DNA of 64,000 bases from Gibbula magus. Taxonomy: Eukaryota; Mollusca; Gastropoda; Trochida; Trochidae. The stretch is taken from the NCBI GenBank assembly GCA_936450465.1, contig OW388296.1:36232586-36296585 (forward strand), read 5' to 3'. Below, piece by piece: positions 49,100-59,240 of the stretch (the stretch's first letter is position 1; each line of letters opens with the position of its first letter). A program made the position numbers and the translations under genes. The notes beneath the pieces were generated by a model. That model was not told where the DNA came from. It was given only the letters and a program-made list of their open reading frames with translations, and ran no database searches.

Positions 49100-49333
49100 A
49101 CTATCTCCTACGTAGGACTTAGTATCTCCTACGTAGGACTTAGTATCTCCTACGTAGGAGATATTATCTCCTACGTAGGACTTAGTATCTCCTACGTAGG
49201 AGATAGTATCTCCTACGTAGGAGATAGTATCTCCTACGTAGGACTTAGTATCTCCTACGTAGGACATAGTATCTCCTACGTAGGACTTAGTATCTCCTAC
49301 GTAGGAGATAGTATCTCCTACGTAGGAGATAAC
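49100..49333. repeat. 21-bp palindromic minisatellite (ATCTCCTACGTAGGAGAT)
   Basis: About 11 units of TAGTATCTCCTACGTAGGAGA or TAGTATCTCCTACGTAGGACT. In the first type the 18 bases ATCTCCTACGTAGGAGAT are a perfect palindrome centred on TACGTA. The second type breaks one arm (ACTT). Spacing is constant, one palindrome centre every two helical turns. The minus-strand frame SYVGDTK-SYVGDT is a by-product. Confidence 0.95.
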
Positions 49334-49429
49334 ATCTATAATGCCTGGACCACTTTATCACATCTAGCGTTTTTCAGAATTGTATTAAACACATGTATAC
49401 GCCTATAGTGTATGTACACTCTCGTGTAC

Positions 49430-50495
49430 ATTGCATACATACATTTGTCCATACATACATACATTTACATTTGATCTTAAACTGTCATATATACAGGTAA
49501 ACACAATGTTCAGGAATGATGTGTTATAAATTATGATATACACAAATTAATAATTAGAAAAAGATACATGATTAACTTGAAAAATTATAAGTTAGGTTAC
49601 AATTAGCGACATTATTTTAAAACACTTATAATTACGTCACAGAACAAGGCTAGCCTTCTTAGTGTACCTATCTTTTTACTGGTAAATAATTTCTTCATTT
49701 TAAGAAAATTTGGTCTGGTATAAAAATAGGGCTTTAGATATTTAATTCGTATATTTGTAAAATGGGAACAGATAAATAAATAATGAAACTCATCACCAAT
49801 GTCATTACAATTACACAGTTTGCAAGTTCTATCATGCTTTTGGATATTATTTCAGCGGCCTGTTTCAATTGGTAAGTTAAGGTTAGCTGTTATAAAATAT
49901 AGTAATGCTCTTGAAAGTTTATCATCTAAAATATCCAAATATCTACTAAACCTTAAATCTACATGAGATAAGGAGCTATAAATAATACCTTTTGATGATT
50001 GATCGACCACAGGAAACCAGACTCGCTTAAAAGAATCTTCCAGCTTAATTTTTACTAAATATTTCAGTTTACTGAGATCTTCGAAGTTTTGAAAATGCCC
50101 AATATAACGTAGGTCAATTTCGTCAAAAATGTTTTTAATATTCATAATCCATTTATGCTTACTTTACCATGAAGAGTATTGTTAAAAAGCAATTTTAGAA
50201 GGATTAAGGCTAATTTAGAAGTTTTTCCAGTCAAAATGAAACTTCTTAATTTAATATTAATTGCAAGTGGATATCTACCAAATTCCCCGTAAACCATAAA
50301 AGTTTGGGTACTTTTCCTTAAGGGCACTAATAGCTTAAGAACATTTATGTGTACCTTTTCAAGTGATGTTACATTGTCAAATACCCAATCCTTACAGCCA
50401 TACAACAGAATAGGCAATACCATGGAATCAAATAAACACAGTTGTAATTCATACGTTAGACGGAGTTTTCGGCCCTTGCTGAGAAAAAAATACAT
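49430..50495 (-). mobile_element. 5'-truncated LINE fragment (C-terminal part)
   Basis: Two frames cover the post-RT part of a LINE. 50495-50142 gives SKGRKLRLTYELQLCLFDSM, then VLPILLYGC. 50145-49852 ends LDDKLSRALLYFITANLNLP then IETGR. In a third frame it continues with CKLCNCNDIGDEFHYLFICS, a zinc-finger-like C-terminal motif. A TACATACA tail (49437-49470) follows. RT blocks are absent, so it is strongly 5'-truncated. The clade is uncertain. Confidence 0.8.
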
Positions 50496-50665
50496 TGCTT
50501 TTGTATCGAGCCCCTAAGGTGACATTTCAATATGTTTACAGTAGAACATGTTCAAGAACCTGTGGACTCGTTGTAGAGCAAATGAATGCGTTCTTCAAAA
50601 TGTGTTGTGAATGTTGAAACAGAACATGTAATTTTTGTGTTGATGTTGTGGTTAATACAAAACTT

Positions 50666-50865
50666 NNNNNNNNNNNNNNNNNNNNNNNNNNNNNNNNNNN
50701 NNNNNNNNNNNNNNNNNNNNNNNNNNNNNNNNNNNNNNNNNNNNNNNNNNNNNNNNNNNNNNNNNNNNNNNNNNNNNNNNNNNNNNNNNNNNNNNNNNNN
50801 NNNNNNNNNNNNNNNNNNNNNNNNNNNNNNNNNNNNNNNNNNNNNNNNNNNNNNNNNNNNNNNNN
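50666..50865. other. Assembly gap, exactly 200 N
   Basis: A run of 200 unknown bases. The right flank is a minisatellite, which probably caused the break. The true size may differ. Confidence 1.
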
Positions 50866-51085
50866 GTTCTCCAACTCAGTCATCATCTAAACACAGTTCT
50901 ACAACTCGTTCCAGGTTCTCAAAAACTAAAACACAGTTCTACAACTCAGTCCACGTTCTCAACAACTAAAACGGCAGTGTGAAGTTGGTTACTTATTCGA
51001 TTCACGTTCTCAACAAGTAAAACACAGTTCTATAACTCGATTCGCGTTCTTAAGATCTACAACACAGTTATACAACTCGATTCAC
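50866..51085. repeat. ~39-bp minisatellite next to the gap
   Basis: Units built on GTTCTCAACAACTAAAACAC followed by AGTTCTACAACTCGATTC. One unit (50970-51003) contains a GTGAAGTTGGTTACTTATTC piece also found in the 5.3-6.5 kb region. The reverse complement of the unit recurs at 59130-59240. Confidence 0.85.
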
Positions 51086-52409
51086 TTTCGCAAAGTTATT
51101 CAGTTCGTGTGCTAATTGTTCTATTATAGAATGTAATAGCTAATTCAAAACCAAGTTATGTAAAAAGTAATATAGACATATAAAGTTTCAACTGCAATGG
51201 GAAGTACTAACATTTCCAATGAGATAATCACCAAATCTTAAAATTTAAATGTCTTATTGCGACATGTATTTCCTGAATTGTAGCACCTTTGCTATACTGC
51301 CTCTATTTTACAACGTTACATAGATGTGTGCATATCATGTCCGACACTTTAGTAATCTATTTGATGTTAATATATTGTGTTACTATGCCAAAGGCCTTTT
51401 AACCCAATATAACTGACCCGGCAAGCATTGTTTACAAGATTGTAATATTCAAATTTCATTTCGGATCAAAGACATTTTAATACTCTATCAGGACAGCTTA
51501 AAAATGGAAAACGTGAATAGTCGAGAAAACAAATAGAAATGCCTATTTGCGACTGACAACATTTCAACATTTTGTTTTCAAGGTGATCTAACTAACACTA
51601 AGTTAGGCCATTGAACAACGGGTGTAATGTTGGCGAATAGACAAAAACACCATAAAATCAATGTGATCGAAATGTTTATTTTAAAAAAAAGTATTCAATT
51701 TAATTTAATTTAATTGATAAGAAGATAACTTTCATGGACATTCTCCGAATTGAAAATTCAGGGATATTTGTTACACCTGTCCGTCTGTCTGTCTCTATGT
51801 TTGTCCGTTTATCCGAACAAAACGAAGTAACCATGGCTATAACTTACACCATATGGCCTCAATAACTAGACCTTGTGGAAGGGAGACCTAAAAAACGTAA
51901 CTATATTTTGATTGGTAAGTGATAGGCCGTTGATACTTAACATTGGCATCTCTTGGCATAAGACCGTTTATATGAAGTCATAATTGTTCACCTCGTAACA
52001 TTTATTTTGGCACGGAATTCATTTTTCGAAAACTTTTACCTTGAGCATAACTTTTGATTGGTCAGTAATATTTCACATGTTTCCCCCTTGTAATGAGATT
52101 TTTCAGATGAGGTATTACCTTTTGACCTCATGGCATTGACTTTGCGGCAGGGAGACTTTTGGCCATAACTTCTGATTGGACTGTGATAGGCCTTTCATTC
52201 TTGGCATTGACTAACTTTTGTTTTATTTTGTTTATGTATTATTTTTTATTACCACATGAATGTGTATTTGTTAAAGGAGCTGCTTGAAACCCGTCAAACG
52301 CTGCTTGCCGATTTAGTTTGTCCCTACACATCACCGACATTTCTGTACATACTGTCAAAAACTTTATCCACTATTTTTTGAGAATTAATAAAAAATGTTT
52401 GCCCCTAAC
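51086..52409. other. Non-coding stretch with a dispersed-repeat-like segment
   Basis: 51740-52215 has recurrent ATAACTT(T/C)TGATTGG words and a CTGTCCGTCTGTCTGTCT tract, the usual look of dispersed repeats in bivalve genomes. No coding match. Confidence 0.4.
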
Positions 52410-52780
52410 CTTGGTATCCTCAGACTAGTTTGATTGTGAAAAACTCAGTAGAGAGCTAACATGTATACTACCTAGTGACGTTATTTCGCATTTTACGGTA
52501 TCACAGCCCCTATCAAACATCATGTAAGATACTTCATTGGATAGGAAAATTAATTATATTCATGTGGGTACCCTTAGTTGGTGGTGCAAATATTCCTTGC
52601 TACCCTCAGACTATTTTGATTGTGAAAAACTCAATACAGAGTTAATATGTATACTACCTAGTGACGTTTTTTCGCATTTTACGGTATCACAGCCCCTATC
52701 AAACATCATGTAAGATATCTCATTGGATAGGAAAATGAATTATATTCATGTGGGTACCCTTAGATAGTGGTGCAAATATT
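52410..52780. repeat. Tandem duplication of 185 bp
   Basis: CCTCAGACTA(G/T)TTTGATTG at 52419 recurs at 52604. The two 185-bp copies differ at roughly 6-8% of positions. Each contains TACGGTATCACAGCCCCTAT. Non-coding. Confidence 0.93.
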
Positions 52781-54308
52781 CATTGGTACCTATTTAAATA
52801 TTTACTTTCCCTTTTTGGCTTGATTTTACTAACCCCAACGTCCTTCTTTCGTAATTTACGGTACACTCTGATACACTCGTTGCTCTGCTGATTTTCATAA
52901 AACTGTCAGACATGAAGACAATTCTTTGTTCCAGATTGAGATACATTCCTACTTTTTTGTTTTCGAACTTAATGAGTTAAGCTTAACAACTTGAAGAATT
53001 CTGAGAAAGAGAGTACTTTTCAGATTTATTTGGAATGAAAAGATAGATAAGATCGAACTTGGTGTTAGCTGTCTATAAAGAAGAGGGTTTACACATGATC
53101 GACATACATATTTTGTTTATGACATGACTATGTTCAGGCTATATACGAGAAAGACTTCTTTCTTGAAACAGATGTTCTCAGGTTTTGAAAATTAAAATTT
53201 ATTTTAGTTGGCTTCTGAATACATGATGTATCTGTGTTCGTGTCAATCTCCATGGATTGAGCTTTCTTGCAGTTTAAATGCTGACTGTTCTTTTAGGGAT
53301 GAGTGTATATAAAAATAGTGTATTCTAATGAAACCGATTGACAATGTAATATGTGCCTTCTGCAATGTTGTTGATGGGAGTGTGAGGAAACTTAATCAAT
53401 TTGGAATGAACTTCTATTACATTACTATAAACATTCAGACATAAAGTTTGAAAACTATTACTTTTGTCAGGGCTGGTGCTTTCAATACTAGCCTTTAGTC
53501 AGTCACGCACGCACTTGTTTCGGACATAAGACATTTATGTTTGCAACCTAAAACATTTTCACGGTTGAAAAATTCATATCTAAAAGAGGCAATGATTTTG
53601 ATAGATTTTCAAAAACCGGTTTTCATTCTTGAAACAAGTCAACATTTAGATTTATTTTGTTTAAAACGTAGCTCAATTGTCCCATGTCTTTATATAATTT
53701 TTCGAGTCAGTCAAGTAGATTGTCCCTGCGAACTTGCCACGACCTTACCAATGATGGGTGAGACGTAAGTAGTTCTTGTAGTTGATTTTTACCTCTGTTT
53801 GATATTTATCCAATTTGGATGCAAATGGTATCAATATTATTATATCCTATATTCTATCATAGTGAAACCATCATATCATATGTCATATGTCGCATCGCCT
53901 TGTGACAGTGCAACAACGTTATGCCAAATTTTCTCAATGGCAGCAGTTTTAGAATAAAACATCACATTTTAGACAGCTCTCAAACATAATATTCTGCCTT
54001 TTCAATGTGACAAATTTAGTTAACATTCCTCTTGTAATAGGATAAGGTATGTTATCTTTACTAGTTGTTGTGATAGTTTACACCTTGCTGCTACAAGAGA
54101 AGTGGAATTAACTTTATAGCGAAAATATGTATGCATAGGTTTCTGAACATTAAAGCTTTCTATGTCAACTGGTGTCGTAGACTAAGTCGGTTAACCCAAA
54201 GTGGTACATTCCCGTTTGCATCCTATTCAGTACATCATTGGCCTTCAAGGCCTCCTCATGCATTTTGCTTATATGTGACAATAGTATACCCTGCTGAAGC
54301 GTGGTGTA
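52781..54308. other. Non-coding stretch left of the MULE
   Basis: No gene confirmed. A short plus-strand piece at 53700-53765 ends in a strong donor-like GAGAC|GTAAGTAG, but its peptide matches nothing I recognise. Confidence 0.4.
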
Positions 54309-54317
54309 GTTTTGCAT

Positions 54318-54446
54318 GGGTCCTAGTGAAAACGGCCAACAGGGAAAACGGCCATTGGCTAATTAGAGAAAACGGCCATAGCGTTAGAGAAAACGGCCAT
54401 AGGGTCTAGAGAAAACGGCCAAAGCGACTAGAGAAAACGGCCAAAC
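54318..54446. repeat. MULE left TIR (six ~22-bp units)
   Basis: GGGTCCTAGTGAAAACGGCC, then five further (GA)GAAAACGGCCA units with 20-22-bp spacing. It matches the reverse complement of 57168-57299 unit by unit. Confidence 0.95.
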
Positions 54447-54852
54447 TTATTTAAGAATATATAATCAACACAATTTATGTTCATTCATCATTTATCTCCA
54501 ATCTCTTTTGAAAATCAACATTTACACCAGATCGAGTTCTGATGTAACAAAGTGATAAACCTTTACTGACATAGGAATTGTATAAAATCGATTATCAATT
54601 TCATAAGGGTAAGATTTATACTTTGATCATTCATAACATTATTAAGAGAATGGTACAACTGAGAAAGAAATTACAACATATGTAGGCCCTATGTATACAT
54701 GTATGTATGGATATACATTAATTTTCATGAACATAAAAATCCTCACTGAACTTCTTAATAGAACATGTCATTCTTATCAAGAGTCCTCTATCGCAGTATG
54801 GCATGTCTAGCATCCCTTCCTAGGTTTGATCTTGCCGCTGTGCATTGAAGGA

Positions 54853-55060
54853 TTAGGATATGTCAATGACAGGTCCATGCATGCGACTGCACTGAGTCAG
54901 TAACTCTCCAGCAGAGATGGCAGAGTTCTTGAACAGAGTCCAAGCTGCAAATACTTCCTCTTGTTGCTTGTTTGCGGTTTCCCGGATGAAGGTTCTGATC
55001 TTCTTCTCCTCTAGAAGGACAACATGGACTGGAATGAGAGATGCCTCCCTGTTCAGAGCG
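54853..55060 (-). pseudogene. MULE protein C-terminal exon, out of frame after core deletion
   Basis: After TTATAG| at 55060 the frame reads ALNREASLIPVHVVLLEEKK, then QEEVFAAWTLFKNSAISAGE, then LLTQCSRMHGP, and stops at 54853. This matches the region C-terminal to the MULE DDE core in FLYWCH proteins (LxREA..I...V.L..EKK..R....R....Q..IF..W). To read this frame the exon needs two bases from the exon before it. Exon 4 ends in phase 0, so direct splicing shifts the frame. That, and the missing ~250-residue core, point to an internal deletion of whole exons. Confidence 0.7.
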
Positions 55061-55229
55061 CTATAATTATACACATCTTATCATACAGATCTACAAAATA
55101 GACTGACTATATGTGATGAACTGTCACAATATGAAAGAAGTACATTTTGTAAATAATTTAAATAATGATATATACATTTTTGCGAGATGGATGTTAATAA
55201 TAAAACATTGACATATTGACATAAAGTAC

Positions 55230-55415
55230 CTGGAAATCAAGGTTTGAAGGATTTTTCGGTCTCATCTTTTCTCGGTTCCAATTCGCCATTCTCACCAAGT
55301 TATCCTTGCTTGATCGCGCTGCAGGTGGCTGATCAGCTGTCACGTTATCAGCAATCACATCCTCAACAATGGTGCCAGCCGACCGGAACGGATTATCTCG
55401 AGCTATATCCTTCAC
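55230..55415 (-). CDS. MULE-encoded protein, exon 4: region between FLYWCH and transposase core
   Basis: From TTGTAG|GTGAAGG (55415) to TTCCAG|GTACTT (55230). It encodes VKDIARDNPFRSAGTIVEDV, then a SSKDNLVRMANWNREKMRPK block and NPSNLDF. In FLYWCH-MULE proteins this 'npf.sa..ive.v...L.R..nr.R...RPk.P..l.F' region leads into the MULE DDE domain (family pattern recalled). Phase 0 in, phase 0 out. Here nothing resembling the DDE domain follows. Confidence 0.75.
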
Positions 55416-55601
55416 CTACAACAAGGCAATTACACTTAATGACTGATTAATTGGATTAGCAGCAGTCTTTACTTCCTTAAAACAATGCAGATATTTAATC
55501 TATAATCAATTGGTAAATACAAGCACATACACTGATAGTGTGGACGTAAGTTATTTTTTCGTCTATGAAACATACCTCAAATATATCATTGTTTAACCTA
55601 C

Positions 55602-55766
55602 CTTCTTCTTCACCTGTACTTGAGTGAGAATACCGGGATTAGCGGGATGGTTATGTTGATGTTTTCCAGTGCAGAACTCATTCTCACGTTGGACTAAGGA
55701 AGCTGGGCACGTGTTCTTCTTATTGCGGACACTGCATCGCGAATTTGTCGCAGTCTTGTTGTTTGA
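55602..55766 (-). CDS. MULE-encoded protein, exon 3: FLYWCH finger core
   Basis: Begins after TTTTTAG| at 55766 and ends AAGAAG|GTAGG. It encodes SNNKTATNSRCSVRNKKNTC, then PASLVQRENEFCTGKHQHNHP. The RC.....TC...-HNH pattern is the C-C-H-H set of the FLYWCH family, a DNA-binding finger shared by MULE transposases and some animal regulators. It is in phase 0 at both ends, with no stop. This exon was too fragmented to show as one long frame but is clear once translated. Confidence 0.85.
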
Positions 55767-55945
55767 CTAAAAATTCGAAAAATACAATTTAACATTCCCG
55801 TTAATATAAACAATTCAATTCGTTTATTCGTATATTTTAATAAAAAGGCCAATTCCATTATCTTTACAAAGCGTACAGAATCTACAATATCACGGTATTC
55901 CTTCTCTTCTTACTTTAATGTTATTAAAAATTAATGAATATTTAC

Positions 55946-56081
55946 CTTCAAGACATACGTGTATCCTCTTCTGTCTACAAGCTTCTTTTTTCCTTTTTGG
56001 GAACCGCTGTCAATGATGGTATATAATTCTTCTTCGGCAACAGTGTTGTCTGGATCCACAAGAGTCTCATCTCCTAGTGAT
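55946..56081 (-). CDS. MULE-encoded protein, exon 2: start of FLYWCH finger
   Basis: The acceptor TTTCAG| lies before 56081 and the donor TTGAAG|GTAAAT is at 55946. It encodes SLGDETLVDPDNTVAEEELY, then QKGKKKLVDRRGYTYVLK. The LVDRRGYTYVLK part is the usual first strand of a FLYWCH zinc finger, completed by exon 3. It joins exon 1 through a split Arg codon and ends in phase 0. Confidence 0.8.
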
Positions 56082-56265
56082 CTGAAATATACATTATGTC
56101 TGATATAAAAGATAATTTTCAATAATAGATTTGTTTTTAATAAATATGTTTAAATCACTAAGTATGCTTTCAGAAAGATGTAAACGTGATAAGCAATAAT
56201 TTGGAACGTCATTCACAACTATCATAATCACTACCGCTTTCTTTATTGAATAGTATTGCACTTAC

Positions 56266-56690
56266 CTTTCTACAATGTCTTCATCGATCTGTGATGAATC
56301 TGACACCAATACGTTAATGTCCGAAATATCAGGTGCAGTAACAGAGTTATGTGTGGACTGCATAGACGAGTTCAAGGTGAGGGAAAAATTCACTTCAGGT
56401 ATGGCTATATCCTCCTCAGCTGACACCTCGGTAACACAGAGCTCTTCAACTTCGCTAACTGCTTCAGTCTGTGAAACGTCAAGCCGACTGCTTTCGTGGA
56501 TTGGGACCTCATGACATTGGTGACAAATGAAGGGAAAATCGTTCACCTCGGTTCTTACCGACTCAATGAGGGAACTTTCATGTCTTCTTGTTTCACATGT
56601 TTTATGAGTTAAGCATTTACATCGATCACAAGACGTGGCGTTCTGACTTCCAAGGACTGTCTTCCTACAGACACTACACTTTGGACGCAT
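56266..56690 (-). CDS. MULE-encoded protein, exon 1: PHD/RING-like zinc finger
   Basis: The ATG at 56690 gives MRPKCSVCRKTVLGSQN. Cysteine/histidine pairs follow at roughly residues 5/8 (CSVC), 20/23 (CDRC), 28 and 31 (H..C), then 56/59 (CHQC-H). This is the spacing of a PHD or RING-like cross-brace finger of about 60 residues. The remaining ~80 residues are acidic (EVEELCVTEVSAEEDIAIPE). The donor AAAG|GTAAG at 56266/56265 leaves two bases (AG) completed by exon 2. Such fingers often bind histone tails. Here the function is unknown, perhaps chromatin or target recognition. Confidence 0.72.
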
Positions 56691-57167
56691 TTTGGGAAAT
56701 GATACATGGCCTCATTTGGTGGCTATTTTATATATAAACCAACAGTCCTACTGGCTTCCAAGGGTTGTCGACTCACAATGTGTCGGTGATATTTCCTAAC
56801 GGAGCAGGTTATGTCAGACAGCAGACATAATGTGCTCATTAGGTGTCGATTGTAACAGTATGTCAAAGTGGTAGATGTTAACTTCTAAGTTATAACAGTA
56901 GAGTTTAGTCCGTCATTTAGTCTTTAAATAGAGGAAGTTTCAAAGTTTATATGTGAGGTTTTCTTATCAACATTCATGTTGAATGACTTCATAGTTGCAA
57001 CCATACGACATATGCTTTAACGATATGATGGTCCTATGAATATACGTTTTCATTTATTTTTCATTTGAAAGTAAACACATTTATTGTTGAATTTTACTTA
57101 AGTAATTCAAATGGTATTTATGATAAATAAAAAGTGCCTCTTATCATCATAGTGGAAAGTAATGTTT

Positions 57168-57299
57168 AGTTTATGGCCGTTTTCTCTAGTCCCTATGGCC
57201 GTTTTCTCTAGACCCTATGGCCGTTTTCTCTAACGTTATGGCCGTTTTCTCTAATTAACCATTGGCCGTTTTCCCTGTTGGCCGTTTTCTCCAGTTCCC
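57168..57299. repeat. MULE right TIR (six ~22-bp units)
   Basis: Six TGGCCGTTTTCTC units, ending CCAGTTCCC at 57299 directly before the target duplication. Confidence 0.95.
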
Positions 57300-57431
57300 G
57301 TTTTGCATTAACAACATGGCACCTGTCTACAAACGCACAAACGTAAGATAATAGAAGGCACACTAGTAGTCAGACGTGGGACCTGCAGAAGGTAGCTAAG
57401 AATGTAGAAAGTGTCTACTGACAATGAGCAA

Positions 57432-57726
57432 GTTTGAGGATGAGGTGAGGTGAGTTGATGTTTAACAGCTGCTAGTGTTATGACAAATAAATCCCGAAAC
57501 GCCATGTGGTAATGCATTGCGGTGAAACCTGCAAGCATCGGCTGGAACTAGCGAACCATGGGTAGTACTACGCTGAAATTCAGTGTAGCATTGCACCCAA
57601 ACCTTACTACGTGTAGAACAGTTCTCTACTGCAGACACAGTTGCCGAGCCCCAGGCGGGATTCGAACCCCGGACCTCTTGATCCGAAGCCGAACGCGCTA
57701 TAACCACTGCGCTATCCCGCCCTCTA
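57432..57726 (-). mobile_element. tRNA-derived SINE
   Basis: Minus-strand element. The head GGCGGGATAGCGCAGTGGTTA has a Pol III A box (57701-57714), and GGTTCGAATCC (57658-57668) is a perfect B box. A body follows with GGGTGCAATGCTACACTGAA, and the tail is rich in CTCACCTCACCTC (57436-57460). The tRNA part cannot fold fully into a cloverleaf, so it is a SINE head rather than a tRNA gene. It lies 124 bp to the right of the MULE. Confidence 0.88.
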
Positions 57727-59129
57727 TCAAGTTGGAAGTAGTGTTTCAAAGAAAGAGAGCAAATAAAGTCTTCACGGAAAACATTCGTTTCCTTCTCAGG
57801 GACAATGAAACACGTATCATATAACTAATCGTTATGAGTGACGTTTTATCTTTTTCTTCACTTAAAAAGGAACTATCGATAAAGTGATTTTGATTAATGA
57901 ACCTTTTTGACAGCTTCAAAAGAAATAAACACCATGACTGGAGTTATTTGGCTTGCCCCTTTATGTATACAATTTTACGGTTAACTATTTAAAAATCAGT
58001 TTTGGATAACATTGAATTGAGAATAACTTGAAGATGTTGACCTATCAAAGAAACATATGAAACCATGCTGCCTGCTTCCATTATCAGGTTGTATGTTTGA
58101 AAACGGGTAGTTGGGCCTCACAGGCCCAGAGTATTAATTTAAGGGTTTATGGCTTTTGGGGAAATGTCTGACACGCCCAAATTTGAACGCGCTGAAGACC
58201 AAATGAAAAACAATTAATTCCTCAAGATCTTTTGGGTATAAGTCGAAAATGTGAAACGTTCACGGGCGACATCCGACGCCCAATATCCATCCATCTTGCT
58301 TATATATATTTTCGTGTCTCCATGTAATATGATAATAACCGAAGTGAGTAATATGTTTGGAACCACTTTCATGGGATATTATTTCTTAACCACCTTAATA
58401 AATCAAATTTAATCATTTTGAATAAATATTTGTTTTAAAAATGTTTGAATGATGATATATGAATGATTAATTCAAACTTTACAAATTGATTTTTCTACAA
58501 TCCCTGCTTGGTTGCATTGAGCTCAGCAATACCGTTTTCAATTTTTTTTCTGAAGAGGACAATGTACAGAAATTCAACCGAAACAGTCAAGAATACAAAT
58601 CACAGGAAATATAAATCGGCAAAGGTACATCTACACATGACAATTATTCATTTCCCTTACTTTTCTACAACTCGAGAACGAGTTCAAAAGCTCGGATCAA
58701 GTTGTTGAAAGTTGTATGCGTTTGTATGTTTGTTACGTGTTTGAACTGTTGCAGTTCTAATTATAAATCAAGGGAAAGATTACATGATTTATTGACATGA
58801 CATCCACATGAATAAATAATTACCAAACGTCAAAATACAACTCTCCTTCTCGGACCGAACAACTGGTGACGATCCGTCATAGTTGCAACGGTTGCTGAGA
58901 GCGCGGATTGTGTTGTCTGTGGACCTGTTGGAGATTTCAACATGATGTCGTTGTGTCATACTACCATATAAACGATACCAAATCATTGATAAAATGCAAT
59001 CCAAAATATTACTTAATGCATTTGAAATTATATTGTGCATCCATCCACAGCCAGAAACAAATTATTGGCCAAATAATTACCGACCTACTTGTACCAAGTT
59101 ACAATGCATCTTATGAACGTGGACTGTGT
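57727..59129. other. Non-coding stretch, nothing recognised
   Basis: AT-rich with no coding match. Confidence 0.4.
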
Positions 59130-59240
59130 TTTAGTTGTTGAGAACGTGTATCGAGTTGTAGAACTGTGTTTTAGATCTTTTGAATTCGAACTGACTTGTA
59201 GATATAGTGTTTTAGATGTTGAGAACTCGGACTGAGTAGG
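59130..59240. repeat. Inverted copies of the gap-flanking minisatellite
   Basis: About three units of TTGAGAAC.TG..TCGAGTTG followed by TAGAACTGTGTTTTAGAT, the reverse complement of the unit at 50866-51085. Confidence 0.75.

Larger units (their letters stand above)
54318..57299 (-). mobile_element. MULE (Mutator-like) DNA transposon with repeat-built TIRs and FLYWCH gene
   Basis: GTTTTGCAT is duplicated at 54309-54317 and 57300-57308 (9 bp, as expected for MULEs). Both ends start GGG and carry ~130-bp inverted repeats built from six GAGAAAACGGCCAT-type units. The interior holds minus-strand exons encoding a PHD/RING-like finger, a FLYWCH zinc finger and an adjoining conserved region, then a C-terminal piece. 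The DDE catalytic core expected between them is absent: only about 170 bp separate exon 4 and the C-terminal piece. The element could thus only be moved by a transposase supplied elsewhere. It is 2,982 bp long. Confidence 0.92.

Noticed and set aside
49076..49267. SYVGDT repeat peptide
   Set aside because: Product of the 21-bp palindromic array, with no sign of a gene around it.
53690..53770. Possible RENBP exon 5 (strong donor GAC|GTAAGT)
   Set aside because: The peptide CELATTLPMMGET does not match the conserved sequence expected after exon 4, and no convincing acceptor or second block was found.
54131..54409. 92-codon plus-strand frame crossing the MULE left end
   Set aside because: It runs from flanking DNA into the TIR repeats (ENGH repeats) and crosses the transposon boundary, so it cannot be an ancestral gene.
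57646..57724. Possible functional tRNA gene
   Set aside because: A and B boxes are present, but the acceptor and T stems overlap and a SINE body and tail follow. It is a SINE head.
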